Positions 43,201-55,537 of a stretch of 64,000 bases of DNA are shown here, in pieces. A model generated the notes under the pieces. The model worked only from the letters and a program-made list of their open reading frames with translations, was not told where the DNA came from and did no database searches. This stretch comes from Niebla homalea. Lineage: Eukaryota > Ascomycota > Lecanoromycetes > Lecanorales > Ramalinaceae. The stretch lies in contig JAHGAU010000035.1 of assembly GCA_019925105.1 (NCBI GenBank), forward strand, positions 496,001 through 560,000, read 5' to 3'. Made by a program: the position numbers and the translations under genes. Each line of letters begins with the position of its first letter. Within the stretch, counting starts at the first letter, position 1.

Positions 43201-44715
43201 TCAACAGCTTCATTCTCATCGTCACTTTCAAGCTTTGCAGGAAAGTCTAGCTGCAAGTGGCGGTTACCTTCAGCGTTGACAGCTGTAATCCATTGAAGGT
43301 GGAAATCCTCGGCCAGCTCCTGTACAAACTTACGGTCCTCTGCGTTGAGTGATGAAGAGAGATGTAAGGGAGGCCGCCCAGTTGAAGAATCCTTAGACCG
43401 CATATTCACAAAATCTTTTACCTTTTTGTAGATGTCCTTCTGAGATGACGATAGGGTTAAGGGAGCCTTCTTGCTTCTTCCTTGACCCTTCTCCATTACA
43501 TCAATCTTTGCCATTTGTTTGCCTTTAAACCAGCTGGCGTCGGCATTCTCTAACTCAAAAAAGCGATACTCGACATGAGAAAGCTCGTCCAGCAGGATCC
43601 CCAGCCTGTCCAAGTGAATTACACCGCGCTCGTTGATATATCCGCCAGCTTTTGGAAGCACGGACCTATAGATCTTGAACATGAGTGCTAGCGCACCCTC
43701 GTTGATATGTAAGTTAGGGAGGTTGGGCAGAAAGTCGTTTCCAACGAAGAATGCCATTAGGATGAAGTCGTCAATCACCCGTTCCATGTCAAATGCAAAT
43801 TCCAAAGCGGCTGGATTCTTCAGGTCGGAGAACTCCAACTCCAGATATTCGCGCACTATGCAAAGATGCATCAAATAAAAATTCTGGTGCTCGAGCTCCT
43901 TGGATTTTTTGTGACTTTGCCGGCCGAAGGTCACCTCTTCTCGCAGCAGGCAGAAATGGGGATCATGACTCAACAGACCGAGCATAATTAGATCGGCGTC
44001 CAGGCCATACAGACAATGGCGCATGTTGGCATCGTATTCTGGCTGAGCTTTGGCCAGTCTTATATACTCCATGACTTTGTGCTCACCTTCTCCAGGTACT
44101 TCATGACCCGAGAGCACAATCTCGACACCTTGCCAGTCCACATCATCGGATATTTTCTTATTAATGAAGTATTTCAGTTGCCTGGTCAATTTGGCCATGA
44201 ACTCGGTTCCTACATGAATGAGCGTTTAAGCAGCGAGAGAGAGGCAGCCATTGACATTACCAGGGGTGATGCAGTTGCTATCGAACGCTTCCTCTGTGGG
44301 CATTTTCACACCATCTCTGACAGCCTTCTCCTTGGCCTTCTCAGCGTCTAGGGCAGTCCTGAAGCGCCTTGCACGCTGCTGATTCATCTTGGCTCTCGGG
44401 GCAACTCCGTCGATTGCCATAAAGAACAGCTTCTTAGGTTGAATTTTCCCGAAAAGATGCTCAATATAATTGAAGATGGCGATAAACATCTTGTCTTCGG
44501 TCATGCGAAACGTTGGTGAGTCCGAGTCCGAGTGCGTGCAATTGTGTATGATGCCATCTAGAGCATCTTTAGCAAGATCGCCCCGGCTGGAGCAAAGGAG
44601 CATTACTCATGTCGAGGTAGAGACAGTCAAATTCGGGGATGCGGTTTTCTGCGATGAGCTGCGAGATAGCCGGGTACCTTTCGCTCATCCATCTGAAGAA
44701 TTTGGGAACCCCCAT
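40244..44715 (-). CDS. XRN1: 5'-3' exoribonuclease 1
   Basis: Four exons: 44715-44607, 44557-44261, 44209-42899, 42840-40244 (1437 aa). Introns are 49, 51 and 58 bp with donors GTAATG, GTAATG and GTATGC. MGVPKFFRWMSERYP opens the conserved CR1 nuclease region, followed by CLYLDMNGIIHNCTH, a KKLFFMAIDGVAPRAKMNQQ stretch, LSGHEVPGEGEHK, LYGLDADLIMLGL and VGNDFLP, which carry the acidic metal ligands; CR2 ends with YYYRGVASWPWFY. The long C-terminal half holds the PAZ/tudor, KOW, winged-helix and SH3-like domains (FAVGDRVVYV at about residue 1190) and an Arg/Gly-rich tail. Xrn1 is the main cytoplasmic exonuclease degrading decapped mRNA. Transcription diverges from HAT2 across 535 bp. Confidence 0.97.
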
Positions 44716-46782
<2,067 letters not shown>

Positions 46783-47145
46783 AAATCCAATTTGTCCATG
46801 TCAACCAAATCGGTGTTCGATTCAGACAGATTCGTCTCTGCGAGTTTCATGACTTGAGCGCTTGACAATTCCAAGCGAAGCGGGTGCCAAAGGAGCGGTG
46901 GCGACGCCAGCATGATGATTGATAGCAACGTTGAGCAAGCATCCCATCGCAGTGCGCCAAAGTTTCCGAGGTATGGTGATAATGGTTGAGCATGTTTACA
47001 TGAAGCTGATGTGGCTGGCTAGTCAAAGTCTGAGCTCTCAAATAGGAGATGGAGAGACCCTCCAATTTCTCGATTCACTGAGCCTTAATTCATAATGATG
47101 AAGCTTGACATGAATTAAAATGATGAACCGTGCCCCATAAAAAAA
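46783..47145. other. HAT2 3' region up to the transposon end
   Basis: 363 bp of 3' flanking DNA with normal base composition, ending in an A-run (CCATAAAAAAA) immediately before the inverted repeat. No gene. Confidence 0.6.
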
Positions 47146-47203
47146 TTAGCGCGAGCAAAATCGATGTCGTTTCCTTGGCATTTGCGACTCCACCCCGACC
47201 CCG
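47146..47203 (+). repeat. Left terminal inverted repeat (58 bp)
   Basis: Begins TTAGCGCGAGCAAAATCGAT and ends CACCCCGACCCCG. It is an exact reverse complement of 48510-48567. GC-containing and unmutated although the neighbouring interior is AT-saturated. Confidence 0.95.
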
Positions 47204-48307
47204 CAAAATTTATATATAAATTAATGAATCCTTAACTTTTATAATCCAATTTATCGATTTTTAACGTTTATTTAATTAATTTAGTTTATATAAAGCTTAA
47301 GTTCCCTTTAAATTTTATAATTACCGTTAAATATATATTTATTTATATTATACTGGAAGTGCTTTTTTATAAACCGATCGTATTTACTTACTTCCAATAT
47401 GTACCTTAAGAAAAACTTAACTTAACCTTAAAATTATTCGCAGAACCTATAATAATAACGTTTTATTTAAGCTTTAAGTACGTTAAAAATAAGCTTAATA
47501 AGGTTAAAGTCCGGTAAATAAAATAGTAAATAATAGATCTTAAGCCTTACCGTTTAAATATTTTTTTATTACCTAATTATAATATATATTAACGTTATTT
47601 AAATAAATAATATTATTAAGACTTAAGAATTAATTGTAATAAATAAAAATTTATTTTTAAGTTACTTTAAAAAAACCTTTAGGTTATAATAGCCTTTACG
47701 TACGCCGGTATAAGGTAAATATTTATTTATAATATATATAAGAAGTATAAATTAAGAATTATTATAATTTATATCGTTATAAAATTGAATTAATTTATTA
47801 ATAAGGTTATATATTATAGTTTATTAACAACTTATTATTTTAAATACCGACTTATTTATAAAGATAAATTATTTTATAATATAATTTAATATTTTTATTT
47901 ATTATCCGTTTCCTAAAGTTTAACTTTAAAGCTTTATTCTTTATTTATACTTATAATTAATACCTGCTTTTTTAAGGGTCCGGCTTATAATAAATTATAA
48001 TACCTTTATACCTTATTCTTTATTAAGGAACTTAACCAGTTTATCTTAATATTTCCATAAATATCGGCGGGAGTACTTTATTAATTTCTTTTTAACCACC
48101 GTATAAGTTTTTTTTAAACGGTTAACCTTTAAAAGATAAAGTAAATTAATATATCTATATACTTATAAATTTTATTCCTATTTTTAACCCATACGGGTTA
48201 AGTATTTAATGCATTATACAATAGCCTTAGGTTTCCAGTGGTTTCGAAGGAGCTCGTTACCCGTAAATCGAGCTTCTGAATCGAGGGGAAAAGCCATAGT
48301 GATAAGG

Positions 48308-48333
48308 AGCTTAAGGGAGGAGCTTAAGGGAGG
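48308..48333. repeat. 13-bp tandem duplication inside the element
   Basis: AGCTTAAGGGAGG occurs twice in a row in the G-rich right part of the element. Confidence 0.9.
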
Positions 48334-48509
48334 AGCGGAGGTGGAGAAGTTAAAGGGGTGGAGCTGAAGGGAAAATGGCTCTGGAACCCGTATATTAGCT
48401 ACAATGCTGAATTTGCTACCGGTATAATATATAACAGCTTTAATAGCAACAATTTATTGATGAATAGATCGAAAATGTTATGGATTCATGAATTTACATA
48501 TAGAATTTA

Positions 48510-48567
48510 CGGGGTCGGGGTGGAGTCGCAAATGCCAAGGAAACGACATCGATTTTGCTCGCGCTAA
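48510..48567 (-). repeat. Right terminal inverted repeat (58 bp)
   Basis: Exact reverse complement of 47146-47203; outer end CTCGCGCTAA, followed by AATAACAAAA. Confidence 0.95.
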
Positions 48568-48758
48568 AATAACAAAACCTATCAGGGCCGCCTCGTGCGA
48601 TAAGCGCAGTGCCAAGAAATAGCCTTATTCTATCGATAAGCACCCCGCGCTTGCCTCCGACAGCTTCAATTGGAAGTATCGAATGCAGTCGCTTTGTAGC
48701 CTCAGTACTTATCCACCATCGCCTCGATCGAAGATATCTACCCATACATCTAAGCATT

Positions 48759-50114
48759 ATGTCTCCAATAGAGGATAAGACGGGCGCTTCCAGCGACAAA
48801 TCATGCGATACTGGTCCTACCAACCCCTTTGTCGCCTTCCGCCACTTTGCTGACAGTGGCCTTTCGTCCCTCTTCAATGTGCTTCTGGGTTCTGGCGTCC
48901 TGGACTTGTCCTCAGACTCCCGTGCCAATAGCTTCAAATCAGATACCGAATCATGGCTGAGGGAATTTGCTGAGTCCAAAGCTCGCCAGGCTCGTCAAGC
49001 TGAGGAACCAGAACACGTCACTCCCCTCCGTAATAAGGCTCGCTTGATGATGGCGAAAAGCGAAATGCTTCATCAGCACCCGCAAGCACCTAAAAATCCT
49101 GCAGAATGCCCATACATGACTGCTAAAGGAGAACATCTCTCATCTCAAGAGAGAGACGATCTGGGCTCGTTCCTGAGCTCGCGGCGTGCACTCGCTCAAC
49201 ACTCTGACCACACAAGGGATCCGGAGAATATTTGCCCTCGAGATGCGGCATCTTCTCGACCCTCTATCCCTCTTCACTACTTGTTCTACAGCCAATACTC
49301 TCCTCTCCACCTGGAACAAGAAGATCCATCAATTGCCTACAGGACTGGCTGGAGGGCAGCCTTTGAAGACCTGATATACGTTCAAAATGGGCAGGGCTTG
49401 TCAGAATACCCCGATGAAGCCAGCAACACTGCGCAGCCGCCCCTTGATTGGATCAGGAACATGATCAACCTGTCTTTTGCCAAGCAAAGAAGGAGTGGAA
49501 AAGCATATGAGACTTACCTCGAAAGAATGGGAGAGATGGGATGTCACCCCGGTTATGCTGCAACTGAGGAAAGGAATGCTCCTTCATCTGATTCGAGCTA
49601 TGACAACGACCGAGTGACCAAGGTAGCAAGAGCATTTTCCCGTGCTCGCGCACTTGCGGTTGCAAAGGAGAAAATGCGTGAACGTCTGCAATACGAAGCC
49701 GGTGAAGGTGCAGAGAAGGATGGCGACGATGAGGATGCAGACTCCAGGCCGTCGACCGAAGCAGATCTGTATGAAAAGCTGAAGAATAACGAGCACGCCC
49801 CACGTCTCAATCCCAAGTCTCATGTCCTCGCGCATCTCCAGCAAGATGTCAACCATGACAGCACTGGTGACAGCAGGGAAACGAGCCTGCTCTCTACTCT
49901 GACTACCACCGAGAAAACCACGTTGTCGGATGGGACAATTCACACAAGAACGATTCTGAAGAAGCGGTTCGCCGATGGACGAGAACAGAGTACCGAAACG
50001 GTTCATACGCAAAATACGCTTCCTCGAAAAGAAGCTAAGCGAATGGAACCTAGTGTTTCAACAGAGCGTCGGGTCGAAGGAGGCAAAGAAAAGAAAGGTT
50101 GGTTTTGGTCGTGA
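48759..50114 (+). CDS. Conserved fungal protein of unknown function ending in GWFWS
   Basis: Single exon, 451 aa from MSPIEDKTGASS; the frame stays open to 48609 but the upstream part is close to the transposon end and unlikely to be coding. The protein is hydrophilic: an N-terminal NPFVAFRHFADSGLSSLFN segment, a mid-region LHYLFYSQYSPLHLE and AYRTGWRAAFEDL, then a charged helix (SRARALAVAKEKMRERLQYE). It ends with a TTEKTTLSDGTIHTRTILKK segment, FADGREQSTETVHT, and a final Lys-rich GWFWS. The same two C-terminal motifs recur in hypothetical proteins of many Pezizomycotina as I recall them. No catalytic motif, signal peptide or membrane span. Its promoter region is interrupted 192 bp upstream by the inverted-repeat element. 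Confidence 0.8.
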   Translation: MSPIEDKTGASSDKSCDTGPTNPFVAFRHFADSGLSSLFNVLLGSGVLDLSSDSRANSFKSDTESWLREFAESKARQARQAEEPEHVTPLRNKARLMMAKSEMLHQHPQAPKNPAECPYMTAKGEHLSSQERDDLGSFLSSRRALAQHSDHTRDPENICPRDAASSRPSIPLHYLFYSQYSPLHLEQEDPSIAYRTGWRAAFEDLIYVQNGQGLSEYPDEASNTAQPPLDWIRNMINLSFAKQRRSGKAYETYLERMGEMGCHPGYAATEERNAPSSDSSYDNDRVTKVARAFSRARALAVAKEKMRERLQYEAGEGAEKDGDDEDADSRPSTEADLYEKLKNNEHAPRLNPKSHVLAHLQQDVNHDSTGDSRETSLLSTLTTTEKTTLSDGTIHTRTILKKRFADGREQSTETVHTQNTLPRKEAKRMEPSVSTERRVEGGKEKKGWFWS

Positions 50115-51287
50115 CATACTCACAAGAAGTATACACACGAAAATCTTCTATCTGCATTGGGCTTTCGGAATGGGTCTTTTAACATGGAGTCGGTCTCATC
50201 CACAGGGCATCAATAGGCATCAAGTCCGCTCATAGGGAATTGTAATGAATCTCATTCAATTTGCGTTGTTTCGTTCGTCCTAGAAGGCGCTTATGCTGAA
50301 TAGGTTGAGAGGCTCTACTTTAGTATCGAACACGCCTCACTACATTTATTTCTGCGACTTTGCGTGCACAGTGCGGTATCCACAGTGCGCCATATTTCGT
50401 TTCAAAGATTCAGATGATCCGGTCTTCAGTATCGGAGGCTTTCGGGGGAGAACAAGTCATTGCTATGAACCTGAGAGGAAGCTCTGAGGTGTTAGTGCTA
50501 GCTGTATTACTGTTGCCTCCTGTCTCTGCTGTGCATTTAATTTCTGGGCAAGTATTGTGCAGGTGCTCAAGTCTTCTGCATAATCAGCCTCGTCTTGTGC
50601 AGATGAACATCCTTCACTACATTGCATTTCAAAGGGTATTTCTCGTATTTGTGAAATCCTTTCCCCAACCTTCTTCGCGAACGCCATTATCAGCGAATGC
50701 TTTGCTTGGATATCATTAATGAGTCGTTCATGAGTGGCGAGCATCGGTCTCGTGTGGGTGTAGTTGCTAAACCTGCAAAGGAGACAGTCTGTGAACAGAC
50801 GCCTTATCTATTGTGTCGATGAGGACTTTCAACACGTCGCTAGGGAGATCAAAGAGGGCTGTTTGAGTTGCATGGGTCTCGATGTTTCTTGAAATCGAAG
50901 CGAACTTTTGATTCGGTCCCGGGAGCGAGGAGCGAGTATCACATATAAAGCAAAGAGTTCCAGATCTTCGAGGTTATAGGGACAATCAAGAACCTCATGT
51001 GGTGGCGTCCAATTGAAGACACTCAATCTCCTATCACAGCTTCCGATCACTCAAATTCAGCGACTGTCAAAAGAAAACTTGCATTTGGTCCAATGAACTG
51101 GCTTTTAAACTGGCTTTGAACGATGACGATAGCATCAGCACTTTACGGTACAGTGCATTGTTCCTTATTGTAAGGCAGTAGAACCTGTTTGGGGAGGACG
51201 TATACTAGGCAGATGGACAGTAGTTGGCCAGCTCGAGTCGCCTGGATCACAAAATCTCCGCCCACACAGATAGCAACGCCTTGGTTG
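50115..51287. other. Intergenic, convergent 3' ends
   Basis: 1.17 kb between convergent genes. Short minus-strand frames at 50463-50744 and 50829-51050 show no family features and no joining splice sites. Nothing else seen. Confidence 0.5.
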
Positions 51288-53798
51288 TCAGCCTTGGTCC
51301 AGTCGTTCCTTTTTGCGCTTTTGCTGCTCCTTTGCCATCTTCTTGAAAAGCGGGTTGTGCTTGCCCTTAAGCTCCTTGTTCCGACTTTTGTTATACTCGA
51401 TGTAAGCCATATCCTGGCCACCACTCAGGTCACTAAGCATGCCAGCGGTCCGCTTTGCTCCTTTCTTTGCAGCCTCCACTGCCTTTCTGCTGTTTTTGCT
51501 GCCCCCGGAGAGCCGAGACCAGGGGTCATCATCGATGTTCTCCGCTTCAGCTGCTGTCTCGTTCTGAAGCATAACCTCCTGCAGAAGCTCTCGTCGTTCT
51601 GCCGGGGACGAATAGGCAAGATTGGGGAGGTTCTCGATACCTTGCAAATGCGTGATGACCTTGAAGGCATAACCTTGGTCGACAAGAAAGGCCTGCCTTT
51701 TGGAGGAATAGAACATCTCCTGTGTGTCCTTTGACACAAGAGAATAGAAAAAGGCATTGAAGCCTTCGTCATTTCGTCTTTTTGCCCGCAGGATACGCCC
51801 GAGGCGTTGAGCTTCTTGGCGACGAGAGCCGTAGTGAGAGGAAATTTGTATCAGACATGTGGCCTCGGGCAAATCCAAAGATGTATCGCCGATTTTGGAG
51901 AGAAAGATGGTGTTGACTAGCTCACTGTGCTGAAAATTCTCCAAAACCCGCAGACGCTCTGTTTGAGGAGTGCCGCCGTAAATGTAAAACTTTTTCAATT
52001 TAAGGGCGTAGGCTTTCAGCGCGAAGACGTTATCAGAAAAGACGATGACCTTGTCACCGCGCTTTTCATGATAATCGATCAGAAATTGGCAAGCCTGGAA
52101 CTTTCGAGGGTTCATGATGTAAAGCAATTGCCGCTTCTTCGACTTCTCCCTGAGATACTCTTGGTAAAACTCGGTGGTCATTGGACACCAAACCTCGGCG
52201 CACTGGACTTTGGCAATGTGACCTTGCTCTGCAAGTTCCATCCAATTGGCCTCGTACAATTTAGGTCCAATCAAGAAGTTTAGGTCCTTGATTTTGTCAT
52301 CTTCTCGTAGCAAAGTCGCTGTCAATCCAAGTTTCGAATGGGTTGCAATTGAAGATGTGACTTTTCGGAAGATAGAAGCTGGGACGACGTGAACCTCATC
52401 CAATATCATCAAGCCCCACTCCCGGGACTGCATGAAATCCATCATCTTCTGGGCATCGTAGGATCTGGATCTTGTCTGCGTTACCATGGAGTAGGTGGAG
52501 ACGATGATGCCAGTGTTCCTCGAGAATTTTTCCTTGTGGTCTGATGTGAAGATTGCGATATCATTGGGACTTATGTTGGACCATTTCAAGAATTCATTTC
52601 GCCATTGGACTACGGACATGGAGCTTGTGCACAGAATCACAATGCCTTTCCTGATCGTACATGCTGCCGTGATCCCGACCAATGTTTTCCCAGCTCCGCA
52701 GGGCAACACAATGATACCGCTTCTTGCCCGACCGTTACTGAACATTTTGCTCAAGCTTTTCTCTTGATAGTTTCGTATTGTTGTACTGGGCTTCAGATCG
52801 ATCTCCAGGTTGGGATTGTTGGCATCATTCGTAAAATCGTATTCCTCCAGTACGGGATACTCGATCTCAAGACAACGTTTCTGCACAACCTCGACACCAT
52901 GACGAGGGATCTCGATAGAATGGACACGCAGATCGTCATCATCGTCATCATCATCGTCCCTCAGGGTTGCCAAAAATTCAGACTCCTGAGCAGCATCGTC
53001 TTTGATAAGGCTTTTTCCATCAGTAGGAGCTTGCGGTAGGGGTTGTTGCTTGGCCCCAGCTGCGTCCTTTGTCCCAGGGATCACAAGGCCACCCTTCTGC
53101 GGCGCCTTTTCCGTGATAATGTCGTTGTTATGACCTGTACGCTGCTGACTAACGACCTCGTCTTGCAGGAGCGTTTGAAGAACTTTGTTATCAGGGGTTT
53201 CAAGGAAATACTTGTTGTCTTTCAGGACGAGCTTCACCTTGCCGAAGGCTTTTGTGCAGTCAAGGATGAAGCTTCGAATCTCAGTGGGAAGGGGCGTTTT
53301 GGACAACCTATCCAGGAAACTGATTATGTCTTGGGGAACAAGACCTACGGATACGGCAGCGTAGAGGCTGTGGACGGTGAGAGCATATTCATGTAGAAAT
53401 TCTGGCCGAGACAGAGGCTCAGCAATCGTGGTCAGAAAGTCTTGAGCTTGGGCTGCAAGGGGCGAGAAGCTTTCGAGTGTTATACGGGCCTTGTTCGCAT
53501 CTACCCACAAGGGGCGATTCTCGTGGTCTGGCTTCAGGCTTAGATATGATAAATTGCTAATACCACTCTGTTTGACCTCGCGATCTGTGGGCTTGCTTGC
53601 ATTCTTTGAGCGGATGTTGGATGAATGTACCGAGAATTTCTCTCGAGCCTTCTTTAAGTTCTCTGTCTCGCTCTCACTAGCAGCTGAGCCTTCGGAATAC
53701 TCATCATCACTACTAAGGCTTTGGGGTGTTGCGGCCCCGGATTCAATCCTTTTCCCAGAAGAGACAACCTGAGAAACTGCTTTGCGCTTGGCAGGCAT
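51288..53798 (-). CDS. SSL2: TFIIH subunit, 3'-5' DNA helicase XPB/Ssl2
   Basis: Single exon, 836 aa. The N-terminal acidic/basic region and XPB N-domain ([18 protein letters not shown]) are followed by a poly-Asp tract, a damage-recognition-like domain, then superfamily-2 motifs: Walker [12 protein letters not shown], Ia [17 protein letters not shown] box [26 protein letters not shown] (containing the RED motif), thumb region, and motif [25 protein letters not shown] opens promoter DNA as a translocase in RNA polymerase II initiation and acts in nucleotide excision repair. The Lys-rich C-terminus after [15 protein letters not shown] is typical of fungal Ssl2. Length agrees with yeast (843 aa). 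Confidence 0.97.
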   Translation of the reverse strand: MPAKRKAVSQVVSSGKRIESGAATPQSLSSDDEYSEGSAASESETENLKKAREKFSVHSSNIRSKNASKPTDREVKQSGISNLSYLSLKPDHENRPLWVDANKARITLESFSPLAAQAQDFLTTIAEPLSRPEFLHEYALTVHSLYAAVSVGLVPQDIISFLDRLSKTPLPTEIRSFILDCTKAFGKVKLVLKDNKYFLETPDNKVLQTLLQDEVVSQQRTGHNNDIITEKAPQKGGLVIPGTKDAAGAKQQPLPQAPTDGKSLIKDDAAQESEFLATLRDDDDDDDDDLRVHSIEIPRHGVEVVQKRCLEIEYPVLEEYDFTNDANNPNLEIDLKPSTTIRNYQEKSLSKMFSNGRARSGIIVLPCGAGKTLVGITAACTIRKGIVILCTSSMSVVQWRNEFLKWSNISPNDIAIFTSDHKEKFSRNTGIIVSTYSMVTQTRSRSYDAQKMMDFMQSREWGLMILDEVHVVPASIFRKVTSSIATHSKLGLTATLLREDDKIKDLNFLIGPKLYEANWMELAEQGHIAKVQCAEVWCPMTTEFYQEYLREKSKKRQLLYIMNPRKFQACQFLIDYHEKRGDKVIVFSDNVFALKAYALKLKKFYIYGGTPQTERLRVLENFQHSELVNTIFLSKIGDTSLDLPEATCLIQISSHYGSRRQEAQRLGRILRAKRRNDEGFNAFFYSLVSKDTQEMFYSSKRQAFLVDQGYAFKVITHLQGIENLPNLAYSSPAERRELLQEVMLQNETAAEAENIDDDPWSRLSGGSKNSRKAVEAAKKGAKRTAGMLSDLSGGQDMAYIEYNKSRNKELKGKHNPLFKKMAKEQQKRKKERLDQG

Positions 53799-54438
53799 GA
53801 TGGTCTCTCTTCAAGGGTATCCCGTGTTTCTGCGATCAGAGGAGCTTAGGGCATTGATATTCGCGTGATAGCACGAGAGTGTTATCCCATTCAAGCCATA
53901 TTTGCTGCTCTTCATGGCTCAAAGAGCCAAATTTAGGCTCACAGCAGGGATTCAGGAAAGGAGGCCGACCACTTCTTCTGATCCTTTGACCCAAAGACGA
54001 ACTGGGGACAAAGAATGATGGTTGTGGAAGCGGCGACTCAACGTCTTGTATGAACAAAATCGTGCCAAGACTTTTGAGTCATAATCCGCCAAATCCCCTC
54101 CAGGCTCCAGCGCGCGCGCCGTGCGATCATCTTTGCTTTGTTTCTTCTGCCCCACATTGAAGGATATGTCAGAAACCCATTGAGCGCGACCACTAGTTGT
54201 CATTGCTGGGTCTACTGTGGAATTGTGTACGGCTGGCGTCGGGGTATTTATCATGAACACGGTTCGTCGGATGCCTTCTGGGGCGCTTACTCTACTGACA
54301 ATATAGATTCGGTCTACTTGGTACGCATCAGATGGAAGTTGCAATAGCAAAGACTTACAATATGAAAAAGGATTGGGTGGGGCACCCTTATCATTGGCGA
54401 GTTGATAGACCTCATCTTTTGGGAACATTCGCTCATAG
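53799..54438. other. Divergent promoter region and unresolved first exon
   Basis: 640 bp between SSL2 and the clearly coding part of the next gene. An ATG at 54253 opens a short frame (MNTVRRMPSGALTLLTI) that looks like the expected N-terminus of the DUF4748-like protein, but no GT donor places it in frame with the downstream exon. An antisense frame at 53952-54428 was not supported. Confidence 0.5.
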
Positions 54439-54752
54439 GACTAGCCGGTGGAGGTGCATACTATTTTGCCAAACGTTCCGTAAATGCCGATCGAGCGGCG
54501 CGGCATGAGGAAGACATGAGACGACGTCATATCAAAGCCAACATCGAAGCAGAATACAATGCGAAACCTTTACAGCAGAAGAGTCCGGCTCATAGAGCGA
54601 GAGACAATGCTGGCAGCCCGAGCACAGAAGCAAGCCACGATCCTGCGCCTACAGACCACAACATCAACAACGGTAGCCAAAATGGGGCTGTGGCAGACAA
54701 ATATCTTGCGAACAAACCTTATCGTGCAAAGAAAGGTGATAGGTTCAGCTGA
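54439..54752 (+). CDS. DUF4748-like small protein, 3' exon (start unresolved)
   Basis: The supported exon begins at an acceptor ..CTCATAG and encodes about 104 residues: a glycine-rich hydrophobic segment LAGGGAYYFAKRSVNADR, a basic helix, a Ser/Pro-rich stretch with NAGSPSTEASHDPAPT, and a final YRAKKGDRFS. This layout (single short membrane-like helix, SPSxEASHDPAPT and KGDRFS end) matches small ascomycete proteins carrying DUF4748. The helix would place it in a membrane, possibly mitochondrial; function unknown. The first exon could be ATG at 54253, with a weak GTCGGA donor after 13 bases, or a longer form needing a non-canonical junction. I leave it open. Confidence 0.65.
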
Positions 54753-55537
54753 TTGAATGGCACCAAAGAGGACAGAATAACAACACTCATGCCGACCAGA
54801 ACCCAAATTGATTACTCGGTCTCATGTCATTGTCCTCTGAGGATTCGGTTGATGTCGGCCTTCTCCAGTCTCGACCCTCTATTCATCCCCATCGACGCCA
54901 TCTAGCTCCTTGGGAGAGTGTCAATTGAATCGTAGATTCAAAAGGGACAAGTAAAAGCTGCACGGGGCAAGCTTTTGCCGCAGTGCTCTACTTCGCTGGG
55001 AAACTGTGAGAATCTTGCGATTGTGCATGCTATCTTGTTCTCCCCAGAGGAGACCCTATACAGATTCGCAATTCTGCCGTCGTAGACGCACTGTCTGAGC
55101 TCGCAGCCGGTCAGCCGAGGTCGCAGTGCTGAGTTGTTCGATACCCAGATTCACTGAATTCGCGATGCCGTTCTTGGACGATGTTGAGGGTAACAGCTTG
55201 GGTGATCAGTCAGAGGGTGCAGTAACTAGATGAATGAAATGCTGGGTGATCTCCATGCTAGTAATCTGGAGACATGCGAAGCTGGACAACTTACCCAGAC
55301 TGTCTTCACATTATCGGTGCACATTACTTAAATTACATGCGTGCTTAATATTTCAATTAGTACCATAATTTTGGTACGGATGTACAGTACCACCGCAAAG
55401 CGGGTCGTTTAGATCAATCGCGCTTATGATAATTCTAATTTATAACGTACTTTTATTGCATGCACCCAGCTACAGATACAAGAACTTTCAGACATCCACC
55501 TGGGCGAAACCTTCACTTGATATTGGCAGGCCCAGTC
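54753..55537. other. Intergenic
   Basis: 785 bp between two plus-strand genes; AT-rich around 55320-55450 with a small palindrome-like pair (GTACCATAATTTTGGTAC at 55361-55378). No gene seen. Confidence 0.5.

Larger units (their letters stand above)
47146..48567. mobile_element. Degenerate TIR DNA transposon, AT-saturated interior
   Basis: About 1.42 kb bounded by 58-bp perfect inverted repeats (47146-47203 and 48510-48567). Similarity between the ends continues imperfectly about 40 bp further inward. The interior from 47204 to about 48225 is extremely AT-rich with few CA/TG and many TA dinucleotides and no open frame, as expected from repeat-induced point mutation. From ~48225 to 48509 composition abruptly returns to normal, G-rich on this strand. 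TA lies directly outside each GCGCGAGC end, so a Tc1/mariner-like TA target duplication is possible but ambiguous, because the ends read TTA..TAA. Size and long TIRs suit a mariner-type or MITE-like element. It lies between the HAT2 3' end and the start of the next gene (192 bp away). Confidence 0.8.

Noticed and set aside
53952..54428. 158-codon minus-strand frame between SSL2 and the DUF4748-like gene
   Set aside because: No recognisable motif, and it lies across the promoter and likely first exon of the plus-strand gene.
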